This document shows, piece by piece, positions 34,706 through 43,944 of a stretch of 64,000 nt of DNA. The stretch is taken from positions 124,001 through 188,000 of the forward strand of contig NZ_RCZA01000012.1 of NCBI RefSeq assembly GCF_006438925.1. The letters are read 5' to 3'. The stretch's first letter is position 1, and the number at the start of each line of letters is the position of its first letter. The stretch is from Pseudomonas mandelii (GTDB lineage Bacteria > Pseudomonadota > Gammaproteobacteria > Pseudomonadales > Pseudomonadaceae). The notes below the pieces were generated by a model. It was not told where the DNA came from and did not search any database. It worked only from the letters and a program-made list of their open reading frames with translations. Both the position numbers and the translations under genes were made by a program.

Positions 34706-36034
34706 TCAGCCGACCTGCTTGGTCGGGCTGTGGTAAATATCAGCGAACATATCAGCCATGGCTTCTTCGCTGGGTTCTTCTTGCATTTGCACGCTTACGG
34801 CGCGACTGACCAACTGATGACGACGCGGCAGATGCAAATCATCCGGAATCCGCGGGCCATCGGTCAGGTAGGCCACCGGCAATTCATGACTGATGGCCAG
34901 GCTCAACACCTCGCCCAGACTTGCCGTTTCATCCAGTTTAGTCAGGATGCAGCCAGCGAGCCCGCAGCGTTTGTAACTGTGATAAGCGGCCGTTAGAACC
35001 TGTTTCTGGCTGGTGGTTGCCAAAACCAGGTAATTTTTCGATTTGATGCCACGACCGGCCAGGCTTTCTAGCTGCATGCGCAGTGCCGGATCGCTGGCCT
35101 GAAGGCCCGCGGTATCGATCAGTACCACGCGTTTGCGCAACAAAGGCTCCAGCGCCTGCACCAGCGACTGGCCCGGATCGACATGCGTCACCGACACATT
35201 GAGGATCCGGCCCAACGTCTTGAGTTGTTCCTGAGCACCAATACGGTAGCTGTCCATGCTGACCAGCGCGATATTTTGCGCGCCGTACTTGAGCACGTAA
35301 CGGGCCGCGAGTTTGGCCAGGGTGGTGGTCTTGCCCATGCCGGCGGGGCCGACCATGGCAATCACGCCACCCTCTTCCAGAGGCTCGACTTCCGGTGTGG
35401 CGATCATCCGCGCCAGGTGTGCCAGCAACATGCGCCAGGCCTGACGAGGTTCTTCAATATCGGTAATCAGCGCCAGCAAATCGCGCGACAACGGGCCGGA
35501 CAGACCGATGCGTTGCAGGCGACGCCAAAGATTGGCCTGGGCCGGGCGGCTGCCTTGCAGCTGATTCCAGGCCAGGGAGCCGAGTTGCACTTCCATCAGT
35601 TCGCGCAGGCTGTTGAGTTCGAAACGCATCGAGTCGAACGCCCGTGGGTCGACGCCACCGGTGGCAGGTGCCGCGGCCGGTGCAGGACGACGGGGTTCGG
35701 TGTAGGTCGGCTCGATCAGCGGCTCGGCGGCAGTCAGTGGCAGGCCGGCGAACAATTGGCGATTGGTGGACTTATCGCTCTCGCCATCGCTGCGCAGGCT
35801 CAGTTCGGCCTGGGCGGTGACGATCCGCGACTGGGTCTTGCGCAGCTCATCTTCGAGTTCCATGTTCGGAACGCGCGGAGCCAGCGCCGACAACTTGTAA
35901 TCCAGGGCAGCCGTCAGCTCGACACCACCGGCGATCCGGCGGTTGCCAATGATGGCGGCATCAGCGCCCAGCTCATCACGAACCAGTTTCATGGCCTGAC
36001 GCATATCGGCGGCGAAAAAACGCTTAACTTGCAT
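34706..36034 (-). CDS. flhF: flagellar biosynthesis GTPase FlhF
   Basis: A 442-residue SRP-type GTPase that marks the pole for flagellar assembly. The N-terminal B domain starts MQVKRFFAADMRQAMKLVRD; an N domain and the G domain follow, with AMVGPAGMGKTTTLAKLAAR (P-loop near residue 230), VSMDSYRIGAQEQL, LIDTAGLQASD and LTKLDE. It follows flhA by 11 bases and precedes fleN, the conserved order. Confidence 0.96.
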   Translation of the reverse strand: MQVKRFFAADMRQAMKLVRDELGADAAIIGNRRIAGGVELTAALDYKLSALAPRVPNMELEDELRKTQSRIVTAQAELSLRSDGESDKSTNRQLFAGLPLTAAEPLIEPTYTEPRRPAPAAAPATGGVDPRAFDSMRFELNSLRELMEVQLGSLAWNQLQGSRPAQANLWRRLQRIGLSGPLSRDLLALITDIEEPRQAWRMLLAHLARMIATPEVEPLEEGGVIAMVGPAGMGKTTTLAKLAARYVLKYGAQNIALVSMDSYRIGAQEQLKTLGRILNVSVTHVDPGQSLVQALEPLLRKRVVLIDTAGLQASDPALRMQLESLAGRGIKSKNYLVLATTSQKQVLTAAYHSYKRCGLAGCILTKLDETASLGEVLSLAISHELPVAYLTDGPRIPDDLHLPRRHQLVSRAVSVQMQEEPSEEAMADMFADIYHSPTKQVG

Positions 36035-36045
36035 AAACCACTACC

Positions 36046-38175
36046 TCAGCCGTTGGGCCCTACTGTCGCAACGATGGTCACTTGCTTGTTGTCAGGAATT
36101 TCCTGGTAAGCCAACACATGCAAACCCGGGACTGCCAATCGGCCGAATCGCGACAGCATCGCGCGAACCGGACCGGCTACCAGCAGAATCACCGGTTGAC
36201 CTTGCATTTCCTGACGCTGCGCCGCATCGATCAACGAGCGTTGCAGTTTCTCAGCCATGCTTGGCTCCAGCAGAACGCCCTCTTCCGAGCCTTGTCCTGC
36301 CTTCTGAAGACTATTGAGCAATATTTGTTCCAACCTTGGCTCCAGGGTGATCACTGGTAGCTCGGAGTCAGTCCCTACAATGCTTTGGACGATTGCGCGG
36401 GATACACCGACGCGAACCGCAGCCACCAGCGCGGCAGTATCTTGACTCTTGCTGGCATTGTTTGCGATGGCTTCGGCAATGCTGCGGATGTCCCGTACTG
36501 GCACCTGTTCGGCCAGCAACGCCTGCAATACTTTGAGCAGCTGCGACAGGGAGACCACGCCAGGCACCAGCTCTTCGGCCAGTTTTGGCGAGCTTTTGGC
36601 CAGCAATTGCATGAGTTGCTGCACTTCTTCGTGGCCGATCAACTCGCTCGAGTGCTTGTACAAAATCTGGTTCAAGTGGGTTGCCACTACCGTACTGGCA
36701 TCGACCACGGTGTAACCGAGGGATTGAGCCTGGGCACGCTGGCTGATTTCGATCCAGACCGCCTCCAGACCGAAAGCCGGATCTTTGGCGGTAATGCCGT
36801 TGAGCGTGCCGTAGACCTGCCCCGGGTTGATCGCCAGTTCGCGATCCGGGTAAATCTCCGCTTCGGCCAGGATCACCCCCATCAGGGTCAGGCGATAGGC
36901 ACTCGGCGCCAGGTCGAGGTTGTCACGGATGTGCACGGTCGGCATCAGGAAGCCCAGATCCTGGGACAGCTTCTTGCGCACGCCCTTGATCCGCGCCAGC
37001 AACTGACCACCCTGATTGCGGTCCACCAGCGGAATCAGCCGATAGCCGACTTCCAGGCCGATCATGTCGATCGGAGTGACGTCGTCCCAGCCAAGCTCTT
37101 TGGTTTCCTGAGCGCGGGCTGGCGATGGCAGCAGTTCCTGCTGACGCTTGACCTCTTGCAAGGCCTGAACCTTGACCACGTTCTGCTTCTTCCAGAACAG
37201 GTACGCGCCGCCAGCTGCCAGGGCTGCCATGCTGAGAAAGGAGAAATGCGGCATGCCGGGCACCAGGCCCATCACTGCCATCAAACCCGCCGCCACGGCC
37301 AACGCTTTGGGCGAGGCGAACATCTGGCGATTGATCTGCTTGCCCATGTCTTCCGAACCGGAAGCACGGGTCACCATGATCGCTGCAGCTGTAGATAAAA
37401 GCAGTGATGGCAATTGCGCCACCAAACCGTCACCGATGGTCAACAGCGCGTAAACCCGGCCGGCGTCGCCGAAGGTCATGCCGTGCTGGAAGATACCGAC
37501 CGCCATGCCGCCGATCAGGTTGATGAAGAGAATCAGCAGACCGGCAATGGCGTCACCGCGAACGAACTTGCTGGCACCGTCCATGGAACCGTAGAACTCG
37601 GCTTCCTGTGCCACTTCCATCCGGCGCAGTTTGGCCTGGTTCTGGTCGATCAGGCCGGCGTTCAAGTCGGCGTCGATCGCCATTTGTTTACCGGGCATCG
37701 CATCGAGGGTGAAACGCGCGCTCACCTCGGAAATCCGCCCGGCGCCCTTGGTCACCACGACGAAGTTTATGATCATCAAAATCGCGAAGACGACGATACC
37801 GACCACGTAGTTACCGCCGATCACCACCTCGCCGAAGGCCTGGATCACCTTGCCGGCGGCGGCATGGCCGTCCTGACCGTGGAGCATCACCACCCGCGTG
37901 GAGGCCACGTTCAGCGCCAGTCGCAGCAATGTCGCCACCAGCAGAATGGTCGGGAACACCGCAAAGTCCAGTGGCCGCAAGGCGTAAACACAGACCAGCA
38001 AGACGACAATCGACAACGCGATGTTGAACGTGAAGAACACGTCCAGCAGGAACGGCGGCACCGGCAACATCATCATCGCCAGCATGACCAGCAGCAACAA
38101 CGGCACACCCAGATTGCCTCGACTTAAGTCGGCAACGTTTGTGCGAGCACTGTTGAATAACTGAGAGCGATCCAC
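36046..38175 (-). CDS. flhA: flagellar export gate protein FlhA
   Basis: A 709-residue export gate protein with eight N-terminal membrane helices (to about residue 330) and a cytoplasmic ring domain. The FHIPEP-type loop between helices 4 and 5 shows VVTKGAGRISEVSARFTLDA and DADLNAGLIDQNQAKLRR. The C-terminal domain (VTPIDMIGLEVGYRLIPLVD onward) docks chaperones such as FliS and FliT. A sigma-54-like element lies 63 bases before the start. Confidence 0.97.
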   Translation of the reverse strand: MDRSQLFNSARTNVADLSRGNLGVPLLLLVMLAMMMLPVPPFLLDVFFTFNIALSIVVLLVCVYALRPLDFAVFPTILLVATLLRLALNVASTRVVMLHGQDGHAAAGKVIQAFGEVVIGGNYVVGIVVFAILMIINFVVVTKGAGRISEVSARFTLDAMPGKQMAIDADLNAGLIDQNQAKLRRMEVAQEAEFYGSMDGASKFVRGDAIAGLLILFINLIGGMAVGIFQHGMTFGDAGRVYALLTIGDGLVAQLPSLLLSTAAAIMVTRASGSEDMGKQINRQMFASPKALAVAAGLMAVMGLVPGMPHFSFLSMAALAAGGAYLFWKKQNVVKVQALQEVKRQQELLPSPARAQETKELGWDDVTPIDMIGLEVGYRLIPLVDRNQGGQLLARIKGVRKKLSQDLGFLMPTVHIRDNLDLAPSAYRLTLMGVILAEAEIYPDRELAINPGQVYGTLNGITAKDPAFGLEAVWIEISQRAQAQSLGYTVVDASTVVATHLNQILYKHSSELIGHEEVQQLMQLLAKSSPKLAEELVPGVVSLSQLLKVLQALLAEQVPVRDIRSIAEAIANNASKSQDTAALVAAVRVGVSRAIVQSIVGTDSELPVITLEPRLEQILLNSLQKAGQGSEEGVLLEPSMAEKLQRSLIDAAQRQEMQGQPVILLVAGPVRAMLSRFGRLAVPGLHVLAYQEIPDNKQVTIVATVGPNG

Positions 38176-38237
38176 CGGTTTTCCCCGTTCCTTTAAAGCA
38201 AACTTTTTGACGCCTGAAGCAGGCGCAGAGCGGCTAC

Positions 38238-38253
38238 TGCAAGAAGCCTTCCA
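38238..38253 (-). promoter_or_regulatory. probable sigma-54 promoter of flhA
   Basis: On the minus strand TGGAAGGCTTCTTGCA keeps the GG-N10-GC spacing of sigma-54 promoters (consensus TGGCAC-N5-TTGCA/T), with the -24 half weak (GGAAG for GGCAC). It lies about 63 bases before the flhA start, as do the clearer sites before fliE and fleS. Confidence 0.5.
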
Positions 38254-38294
38254 ACTTTTGCCGAGGCGGGGAATAGAGGGGTGTATTGAGCTTT

Positions 38295-38400
38295 GTAGCA
38301 GCTGTCGAGCCTGCGAGACTGCGTCCGAGAACGAAGTTCTCGCAAAGGTTTACGACTGCTGCGCAGCCGGACGCAGCCTCGCAGGCTCGACAGCTGCTAC
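38295..38400. repeat. long inverted repeat between flhA and flhB, GTAGCAGCTGTCGAG type
   Basis: Arms of about 33 bases (38295-38327 and 38368-38400) differ at one position: GTAGCAGCTGTCGAGCCTGC on the left and its complement on the right. The spacer contains a smaller palindrome GAGAACGAAGTTCTC. The arm sequence is distinct from the GTAGGAGCTGCCG family, but its GTCGAG-containing start resembles the inner part of the 23642 repeat. It separates flhB from the flhA promoter. Confidence 0.85.
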
Positions 38401-38411
38401 ACGCGTCTCTC

Positions 38412-39551
38412 TCAGGAATCGCGCCGCAGGTCGGGCGGAATCGGCAGGTCGTCCTTGAGCGGATCCGGGCGTTTACCCTTGCCGGCGCGGTGCTGGCGGA
38501 TCTGGTAGACGTAAGCGAGCACCTGGGCGACGGCAAGGTAGAGCCCGCCAGGGATTTCCTGATCAAGTTCGGTGGAGTAGTAGATCGAACGCGCCAGTGC
38601 TGGCGACTCAAGCAGCAGCACTTCGTTGGCCACAGCGATTTCACGGATTTTCAAGGCCAGGAAGTCGCTGCCCTTGGCGATCAGCATCGGCGCCCCGCCC
38701 TTGTCCGGATCGTACTTGAGCGCTACGGCGTAGTGAGTCGGGTTGGTGATCACCACATCGGCGTCGGGGATTGCCGCCATCATCCGGCGCTGGGACATGT
38801 CGCGCTGCAGCTGGCGAATCCGCTGTTTGACCTCCGGGCGCCCCTCCTGATCCTTATGCTCGTCGCGTATTTCCTGCTTGGTCATCAGCAGTTTCTTGTG
38901 GCTCTCCCAGAGCTGCACCGGCACGTCCACCGCGGCGATGATGATTAGCCCACAGGACATCCATAACGTACTCCAGCCCACTACCTGCAGGCAGTGAATG
39001 ACGGCCAGCTCCAACGGTTCGTGGGCGATGCGTATCAGGTCATCGATGTCTGACGATAACACCTGCAGGGCCACCGCCAGGATGATCAAAAACTTCGCAA
39101 ACGCCTTAAGCAGCTCCGCCACCGCCTTGAACGAAAACATCCGCTTGAGGCCGGCGGCAGGGTTCATCCGACTGAACTTCGGTGCCAGGGAACCCGCTGC
39201 GAATAGCCATCCACCCAGGGAGATTGGGCCGATCAACGCGGCCAGCACCAGGGTGATCATGATCGGCTGAATCGCCAGCAAGGCTGTCAGCCCTGAACTC
39301 AACAGGTAAGTGCTCATGGAGCGCTGATCGAGAATGACTTCACGGGACAGGGAGAAATTCTGCCGCATCAATTCCATCAAGTCTTGCGCCAGCGCCCCGC
39401 CGAAAATCAGCAGCGCACCGGAACCCGCCAACATGATCGCCAGCGTGTTGAGCTCTTTTGAACGCGCGATCTCGCCTTTCTCGCGAGAGTCCTTCTTGCG
39501 CTTCTCCGTGGGGTCTTCTGTTTTGTCCTGACCGCTTTCGCTCTCAGCCAT
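38412..39551 (-). CDS. flhB: flagellar export switch protein FlhB
   Basis: A 379-residue protein: a charged N-terminus, four membrane helices and a cytoplasmic domain with the autocleavage site NPTH in VVITNPTHYAVALKYD near residue 270. Cleavage and interaction with FliK switch export from rod/hook to filament substrates. DKTEDPTEKRKKDSREKGEI at the start is typical. It ends the fliLMNOPQR-flhB operon, three bases after fliR. Another free FlhB-type C-terminal domain is encoded at 23299. Confidence 0.97.
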   Translation of the reverse strand: MAESESGQDKTEDPTEKRKKDSREKGEIARSKELNTLAIMLAGSGALLIFGGALAQDLMELMRQNFSLSREVILDQRSMSTYLLSSGLTALLAIQPIMITLVLAALIGPISLGGWLFAAGSLAPKFSRMNPAAGLKRMFSFKAVAELLKAFAKFLIILAVALQVLSSDIDDLIRIAHEPLELAVIHCLQVVGWSTLWMSCGLIIIAAVDVPVQLWESHKKLLMTKQEIRDEHKDQEGRPEVKQRIRQLQRDMSQRRMMAAIPDADVVITNPTHYAVALKYDPDKGGAPMLIAKGSDFLALKIREIAVANEVLLLESPALARSIYYSTELDQEIPGGLYLAVAQVLAYVYQIRQHRAGKGKRPDPLKDDLPIPPDLRRDS

Positions 39552-39554
39552 GAC

Positions 39555-40337
39555 TCAGCGCGCCCGTGCCAGTTCGCGTAACAACTGCAAGGCCTCGGAG
39601 GCCAGCGGTTGATACTGATTAATAATGTCCGCCAGCCCGACCCAGACAATGAACAGCCCGAGCACCAGGGTCAGCGGGAAGCCGATGGAGAAGATGTTCA
39701 GCTGTGGCGCCGCCCGGGTCATGATGCCAAACGCAATGTTGACCACCAGCAACGCAGTGATCGCCGGCAACACCAGCAACAGCGCAGCACCGAGGACCCA
39801 GCCGAGCTTGCCGGCCAGTTCCCAGTACTGATTGACCAAAAACCCGCTACCGACCGGCAGCGTAGTGAAGCTTTCGGTGAGGATTTCGAACACCACCAGA
39901 TGGCCATTCATCGACAGGAACAACAGCGTCACCAGCATGGTGAAGAACTGCCCGATCACCGCCACCGAGACGCCGTTGGTAGGGTCGACCATCGAAGCGA
40001 AACCCATGCCCATCTGAATGGAGACGATCTGCCCCGCGACCACAAAGGCCTGGAAGAACAGCTGCAAGGAGAAACCCAGCACTGCACCGACGAGGATCTG
40101 CTCGGCGATCAGCAGCAGCCCGCTCAAGTCCAGCGCATTGACCGGCGGCATCGGCGGCAACCCGGGGGCAATCACTACCGTGATCGCGAGGGCAAAATAA
40201 AGGCGCACTCGCTTGGGCACCAGAGTCGTCCCGAAAACCGGCATGACCATCAGCAAGGCACCGATACGAAACAGCGGCAGCATGAACGTCGCCACCCAGG
40301 TACTGATCTGGGTATCGGTCAGCTGGAGCAGCGACAT
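39555..40337 (-). CDS. fliR: flagellar export protein FliR
   Basis: A 260-residue polytopic export gate subunit. Typical segments are FRIGALLMVMPVFGTTLVPK near residue 25, GAVLGFSLQLFFQAFVVAGQ near residue 80, and GFASMVDPTNGVSVAVIGQF near residue 110. FliP5Q4R1 forms the gate core. It follows fliQ by three bases. FliR subunits also contact FlhB, encoded next. Confidence 0.96.
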   Translation of the reverse strand: MSLLQLTDTQISTWVATFMLPLFRIGALLMVMPVFGTTLVPKRVRLYFALAITVVIAPGLPPMPPVNALDLSGLLLIAEQILVGAVLGFSLQLFFQAFVVAGQIVSIQMGMGFASMVDPTNGVSVAVIGQFFTMLVTLLFLSMNGHLVVFEILTESFTTLPVGSGFLVNQYWELAGKLGWVLGAALLLVLPAITALLVVNIAFGIMTRAAPQLNIFSIGFPLTLVLGLFIVWVGLADIINQYQPLASEALQLLRELARAR

Positions 40338-40340
40338 GGT

Positions 40341-40610
40341 TTAGCCGATGACCTGAGGAATACTGCCGTACAACTGCAGGATGTATTCCATAAAGGTCTG
40401 CACCAGCCACGGACCGGCGACGATCAACGTCACCAGCATCACCAGCAGGCGCGGCAGGAAGCTCAGGGTCTGTTCGTTGATCTGCGTAGCGGCCTGGAAC
40501 ATCGCCACCAACAGCCCCACGAGCAAACTCGGAATCACCAGCACGGCGACCATCATGGTGGTCAGCCACAGCGCTTCCCGGAAGATGTCTACCGCAACTT
40601 CTGGCGTCAT
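40341..40610 (-). CDS. fliQ: flagellar export protein FliQ
   Basis: An 89-residue protein with two helices, the standard FliQ size. MTPEVAVDIFREALWLTTMM and the second helix around FLPRLLVMLVTLIVAGPWLV match the family; QAATQINEQTLSFLPR is the conserved loop. The ATG overlaps the fliP stop (ATGA). Confidence 0.96.
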   Translation of the reverse strand: MTPEVAVDIFREALWLTTMMVAVLVIPSLLVGLLVAMFQAATQINEQTLSFLPRLLVMLVTLIVAGPWLVQTFMEYILQLYGSIPQVIG

Positions 40611-41365
40611 GGCGATACACCGCCGAAGCTGCTCGCCAGCGTACCGATGATCAACGCCCAGCCATCCACCAGCACGAACAGCATGATCTTGAATGGCAGG
40701 GAAATGATCAGCGGCGAGAGCATCATCATACCCATGGCCATCAGCACACTGGCCACGACCAGGTCGATGATCAGGAATGGAATGAAGATCATGAAGCCAA
40801 TCTGGAACGCGGTTTTCAGCTCGGACGTGACGAACGCCGGAACCAGAATCGTCAGCGGCGCCTGATCCGGCGACGCGATGTCAGTGCGCTTGGACAAGCG
40901 CATGAACAACTCCAGATCGCTGCTGCGAGTCTGGGCGAGCATGAAATCCTTGATCGGCACCTGCGCCTTGGCCACGGCGTCCTGAGCGGTGAGTTTCTCC
41001 GCCAGATACGGCTGCAAGGCATCCTGATTAACCCGGTCGAATACCGGCGCCATGATGAACAGAGTCAGGAACAGCGCCATGCCCGTGAGGATCTGGTTCG
41101 ACGGCGTTTGTTGCAGGCCGAGGGCCTGACGCAGGATCGAGAAGACGATGATGATCCGGGTGAAACTGGTCATCAGCATGACGAACGCCGGGATAAAACT
41201 CAGCGCGGTCATGATCAGCAGGATTTGCAGGCTGACCGAGTATTCCTGAGCGCCGTTGGCGTTGGTACCCAGGGTGATCGCCGGGATCGATAACGGATCG
41301 GCGGAGAACGCCAGCGGCGCGGCCAGCATCAGGGCCAGCGTCAAGACGATGCGTAGCGCACCCAT
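40607..41365 (-). CDS. fliP: flagellar export protein FliP
   Basis: A 252-residue protein with a cleavable signal peptide (MGALRIVLTLALMLAAPLAFS) and the FliP core: ALSFIPAFVMLMTSFTRIII near residue 65, LGLQQTPSNQILTGMALFLT, and the last helices ASVLMAMGMMMLSPLIISLP, FKIMLFVLVDGW. It forms the main ring of the export gate. ATG 41365 shares one base with the fliO stop (TAATG). Confidence 0.97.
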   Translation of the reverse strand: MGALRIVLTLALMLAAPLAFSADPLSIPAITLGTNANGAQEYSVSLQILLIMTALSFIPAFVMLMTSFTRIIIVFSILRQALGLQQTPSNQILTGMALFLTLFIMAPVFDRVNQDALQPYLAEKLTAQDAVAKAQVPIKDFMLAQTRSSDLELFMRLSKRTDIASPDQAPLTILVPAFVTSELKTAFQIGFMIFIPFLIIDLVVASVLMAMGMMMLSPLIISLPFKIMLFVLVDGWALIIGTLASSFGGVSP

Positions 41366-41823
41366 TACTTCTTATCCTTCTGATCCTTGCCCATCAGCTC
41401 CATCAGGCGCTGGGCAAACTCGGGAGTCGCTTTTTCAGTACCGCTGGGCACTTGCACCGGCTCCTTGAGCACGTGCAACGCGGTGATGGTGCCGGGGCTC
41501 AAGCCAAGCAGAATCTGCTCGTTGCCGACCTGCACCAGCATCAGACGGTCACGCGGGCCGAGCGCGCGGGAGCCGATCAGTTCGATGACCTGCCCCTTGC
41601 CGGCCGGCCCGGCCTGTTGCACCCGACGCAGCAACCAGGCAAGGAAGAAGATCAACCCCAGCACCAGCAGCAAACCGAACACCAACTGCGTCAATTGCCC
41701 GGCCACACCGCTGCTGACCGCGGGTGCAGCGGCCGCAGTAGCGGTCGCTACCGGCTCGGCAGCCATAACGCTGAACGGCAACGCCAGCGCTAACCCTGAC
41801 AAAACCCCCAGAATCTTTTTCAC
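41365..41823 (-). CDS. fliO: flagellar assembly factor FliO
   Basis: A 152-residue protein with a signal-like N-terminus (MKKILGVLSGLALALPFSVMA), one membrane helix (LVFGLLLVLGLIFFLAWLL near residue 55) and a cytoplasmic domain with GKGQVIELIGSRALGPRDRL and GNEQILLGLSPGTI, both characteristic of FliO. It aids assembly of the FliP ring. The start is GTG 41823, directly after the fliN stop. Confidence 0.94.
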   Translation of the reverse strand: MKKILGVLSGLALALPFSVMAAEPVATATAAAAPAVSSGVAGQLTQLVFGLLLVLGLIFFLAWLLRRVQQAGPAGKGQVIELIGSRALGPRDRLMLVQVGNEQILLGLSPGTITALHVLKEPVQVPSGTEKATPEFAQRLMELMGKDQKDKK

Positions 41824-42282
41824 TCAGCGCAACTTCTTGATGCGTTCGCTTGGGCTGATCACGTCAGTCAGGCGGATGCCGAACTTCTCGTTGACCACCA
41901 CCACTTCACCGTGAGCGATGAGCGTGCCGTTGACCAGCACGTCCAGCGGTTCGCCGGCCAGACGATCGAGCTCGATCACCGAACCCTGGTTAAGCTGCAG
42001 CAGGTTACGGATGTTGATATCAGTGCTGCCGACTTCCATGGAAATCGACACCGGGATATCGAGAATCACGTCCAGGTTCGGACCGTCGAGAGTGACCGGT
42101 TCGTGGTTTTTCGGCACGCTGCCGAACTCTTCCATCGGCAGACGGTTGGACGGCGAACTGGCGGCATCGGCGGCCAGCAAGGCGTCGATGTCGTCCTGCC
42201 CGGCGTCGCCGGTTTCTTCCAGGGCAGCAGCCCATTCATCGGCCAGCGCCTGGTCGTCCTGGGTGTTCATATCGTTAGCCAT
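41824..42282 (-). CDS. fliN: flagellar motor switch protein FliN
   Basis: A 152-residue C-ring protein. An acidic N-terminal region of about 60 residues precedes the SpoA domain: LDVILDIPVSISMEVGSTDI, LLQLNQGSVIELDRLAGEPL, VLVNGTLIAHGEVVVVNEKFGIRL. AGGA precedes ATG 42282, making it the likely start instead of the one seven codons upstream. FliN binds CheY-P and FliH and forms the base of the C ring. Confidence 0.95.
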   Translation of the reverse strand: MANDMNTQDDQALADEWAAALEETGDAGQDDIDALLAADAASSPSNRLPMEEFGSVPKNHEPVTLDGPNLDVILDIPVSISMEVGSTDINIRNLLQLNQGSVIELDRLAGEPLDVLVNGTLIAHGEVVVVNEKFGIRLTDVISPSERIKKLR

Positions 42283-42354
42283 CAATTTGTCCTCGGCGGG
42301 CATCCATTCAATCTGGAGCCGTCAGTTAAAAGCACAGGGGGTTAGGAGCGCCGG

Positions 42355-43323
42355 TCAGCGGCGCTCGATCGGCTCGATCACTTGCAACGCGAGGTTGCCT
42401 TTGTGCGACCCCATCTTGACCTTGAACGCAGGCACGCCGTTGGCGCGCATGATCATTTCGTCCGGCATTTCGACCGGGATAATGTCCCCCGGCTGCATGT
42501 GCAGAATGTCCCGCAGGCGCAACTGGCGACGGGCAACCGTGGCACCGATCGGTACGTCAACGTCCAGCACGTCCTGACGCAAGGCGTTGACCCAGCGTTC
42601 GTCCTGATCGTCGAGGTCCGACTGGAAGCCGGCGTCGAGCATTTCGCGTACAGGTTCGATCATCGAGTACGGCATGGTCACGTGCAGGTCGCCGCCACCG
42701 CCATCGAGCTCGATGTGGAAGGTCGACACCACAATGGCCTCGCTCGGGCCGACGATGTTGGCCATGGCCGGGTTCACTTCCGAGTTGATGTACTCGAAGT
42801 TCACTTCCATGATCGCCTGCCAGGCTTCTTTCAAATCGACGAAGGCCTGTTCCAGCACCATGCGCACTACACGCAATTCGGTGGGTGTGAATTCACGCCC
42901 TTCGATCTTCGCGTGACGGCCGTCGCCGCCGAAGAAGTTGTCCACCAGCTTGAACACCAGTTTGGCGTCGAGAATGAACAGTGCGGTGCCGCGCAACGGT
43001 TTGATCTTGACCAGGTTGAGGCTGGTCGGCACGTACAGCGAGTGCACGTATTCGCCGAACTTCATCACCTGCACGCCACCGACGGCAACGTCCGCCGAAC
43101 GGCGCAGCATGTTGAACATGCTGATGCGGGTGTAACGGGCGAAACGTTCGTTGATCATTTCCAGGGTCGGCATACGTCCACGGACGATGCGATCCTGACT
43201 GGTCAGGTCGTAGCTTTTGACACTGCCGGGTTCAGCAGCGGTATCGGTCTGTACCAGACCATCGTCGACGCCATGCAACAGCGCATCGATCTCATCCTGG
43301 GACAGCAGGTCCTGCACGGCCAT
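42355..43323 (-). CDS. fliM: flagellar motor switch protein FliM
   Basis: A 322-residue C-ring protein. The N-terminal CheY-binding peptide LLSQDEIDALLHGVDDG is at residues 5-21, the middle CheC-like domain follows (RYTRISMFNMLRRSADVAVG) and the C-terminal SpoA domain ends with GDIIPVEMPDEMIMRANGVP. It links FliG to FliN and receives the CheY-P signal. It is encoded nine bases after fliL. Confidence 0.96.
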   Translation of the reverse strand: MAVQDLLSQDEIDALLHGVDDGLVQTDTAAEPGSVKSYDLTSQDRIVRGRMPTLEMINERFARYTRISMFNMLRRSADVAVGGVQVMKFGEYVHSLYVPTSLNLVKIKPLRGTALFILDAKLVFKLVDNFFGGDGRHAKIEGREFTPTELRVVRMVLEQAFVDLKEAWQAIMEVNFEYINSEVNPAMANIVGPSEAIVVSTFHIELDGGGGDLHVTMPYSMIEPVREMLDAGFQSDLDDQDERWVNALRQDVLDVDVPIGATVARRQLRLRDILHMQPGDIIPVEMPDEMIMRANGVPAFKVKMGSHKGNLALQVIEPIERR

Positions 43324-43332
43324 GTCGTGTTC

Positions 43333-43833
43333 CTACTGCAGTACGAAATTAGTGAAAAGCAACTGTTCGATGACCACTTTGCCGAGTTCTTTCTGCGCCA
43401 CTTCCTGGACGCTGGCCGTGGCTTTCTGACGCAACATTTCCTGCCCTACAGGCGATGCCAGGGTGGCGAAGTCCTGCCCGGAGAACAGCATGACCAGGTT
43501 ATTGCGGATGACGGGCATGTGGACTTTGAGCGCGTCAAGATCGGCCTGATTGCGCCCCTGCATGGTGATGCTCACCTGCATGTAGCGCTGACGGCCGTTC
43601 TGGTTGTAATTGGCCACGAAGGCTGGAGCCATGGGCTCGAAAATCGCTGGCTGCTTGCCGACCGGGGCGGTTTCAGCCGCGGCGGCAGGCTTGCTCTGGG
43701 CGCTGTGCATGAAGAACCAGGTCGCCCCCACGGACAAGCCGATCGCCAGCAGCAGGGCCACCACCACCGCGATGATCAGCTTGAGTTTGCCTTTGGTTGC
43801 GGGGTCTTTTACTGCTGCTTCGCTCTTCGCCAT
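43333..43833 (-). CDS. fliL: flagellar basal body-associated protein FliL
   Basis: A 166-residue protein with a short basic N-terminus, one membrane helix (LIIAVVVALLLAIGLSVGATWFF near residue 25) and a periplasmic stomatin-like domain: FVANYNQNGRQRYMQVSITM, HMPVIRNNLVMLFSGQDF. It associates with stators. It is first of the fliLMNOPQR-flhB unit and has a sigma-54 promoter 50 bases upstream. Confidence 0.95.
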   Translation of the reverse strand: MAKSEAAVKDPATKGKLKLIIAVVVALLLAIGLSVGATWFFMHSAQSKPAAAAETAPVGKQPAIFEPMAPAFVANYNQNGRQRYMQVSITMQGRNQADLDALKVHMPVIRNNLVMLFSGQDFATLASPVGQEMLRQKATASVQEVAQKELGKVVIEQLLFTNFVLQ

Positions 43834-43883
43834 GCCAATAATCCGTCACTATTCGGGTTTTCACAGTCGCACGGCAAGGCAAG

Positions 43884-43899
43884 AGCAAGTGTTATGCCA
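43884..43899 (-). promoter_or_regulatory. sigma-54 promoter of the fliL operon
   Basis: The minus strand reads TGGCATAACACTTGCT, one base from TGGCAC-N5-TTGCT, with exact GG-N10-GC spacing, about 50 bases before the fliL start. FleQ or FleR would be the activator by analogy with other pseudomonads. Confidence 0.8.
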
Positions 43900-43944
43900 G
43901 AAGTGTCTGAGGGAAAATGGACTGCGGCTGGTTGAGGCCGAAAA

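Noticed and set aside
38287..38402. Possible attachment site or insertion sequence end
   Set aside because: No transposase or integrase gene and no target duplication seen; the symmetry fits a dispersed repeat.
42382..43935. 517-codon plus-strand ORF opposite fliM and fliL
   Set aside because: Antisense to two conserved genes, composition typical of reverse-strand reading in high-GC DNA, no recognisable motif.
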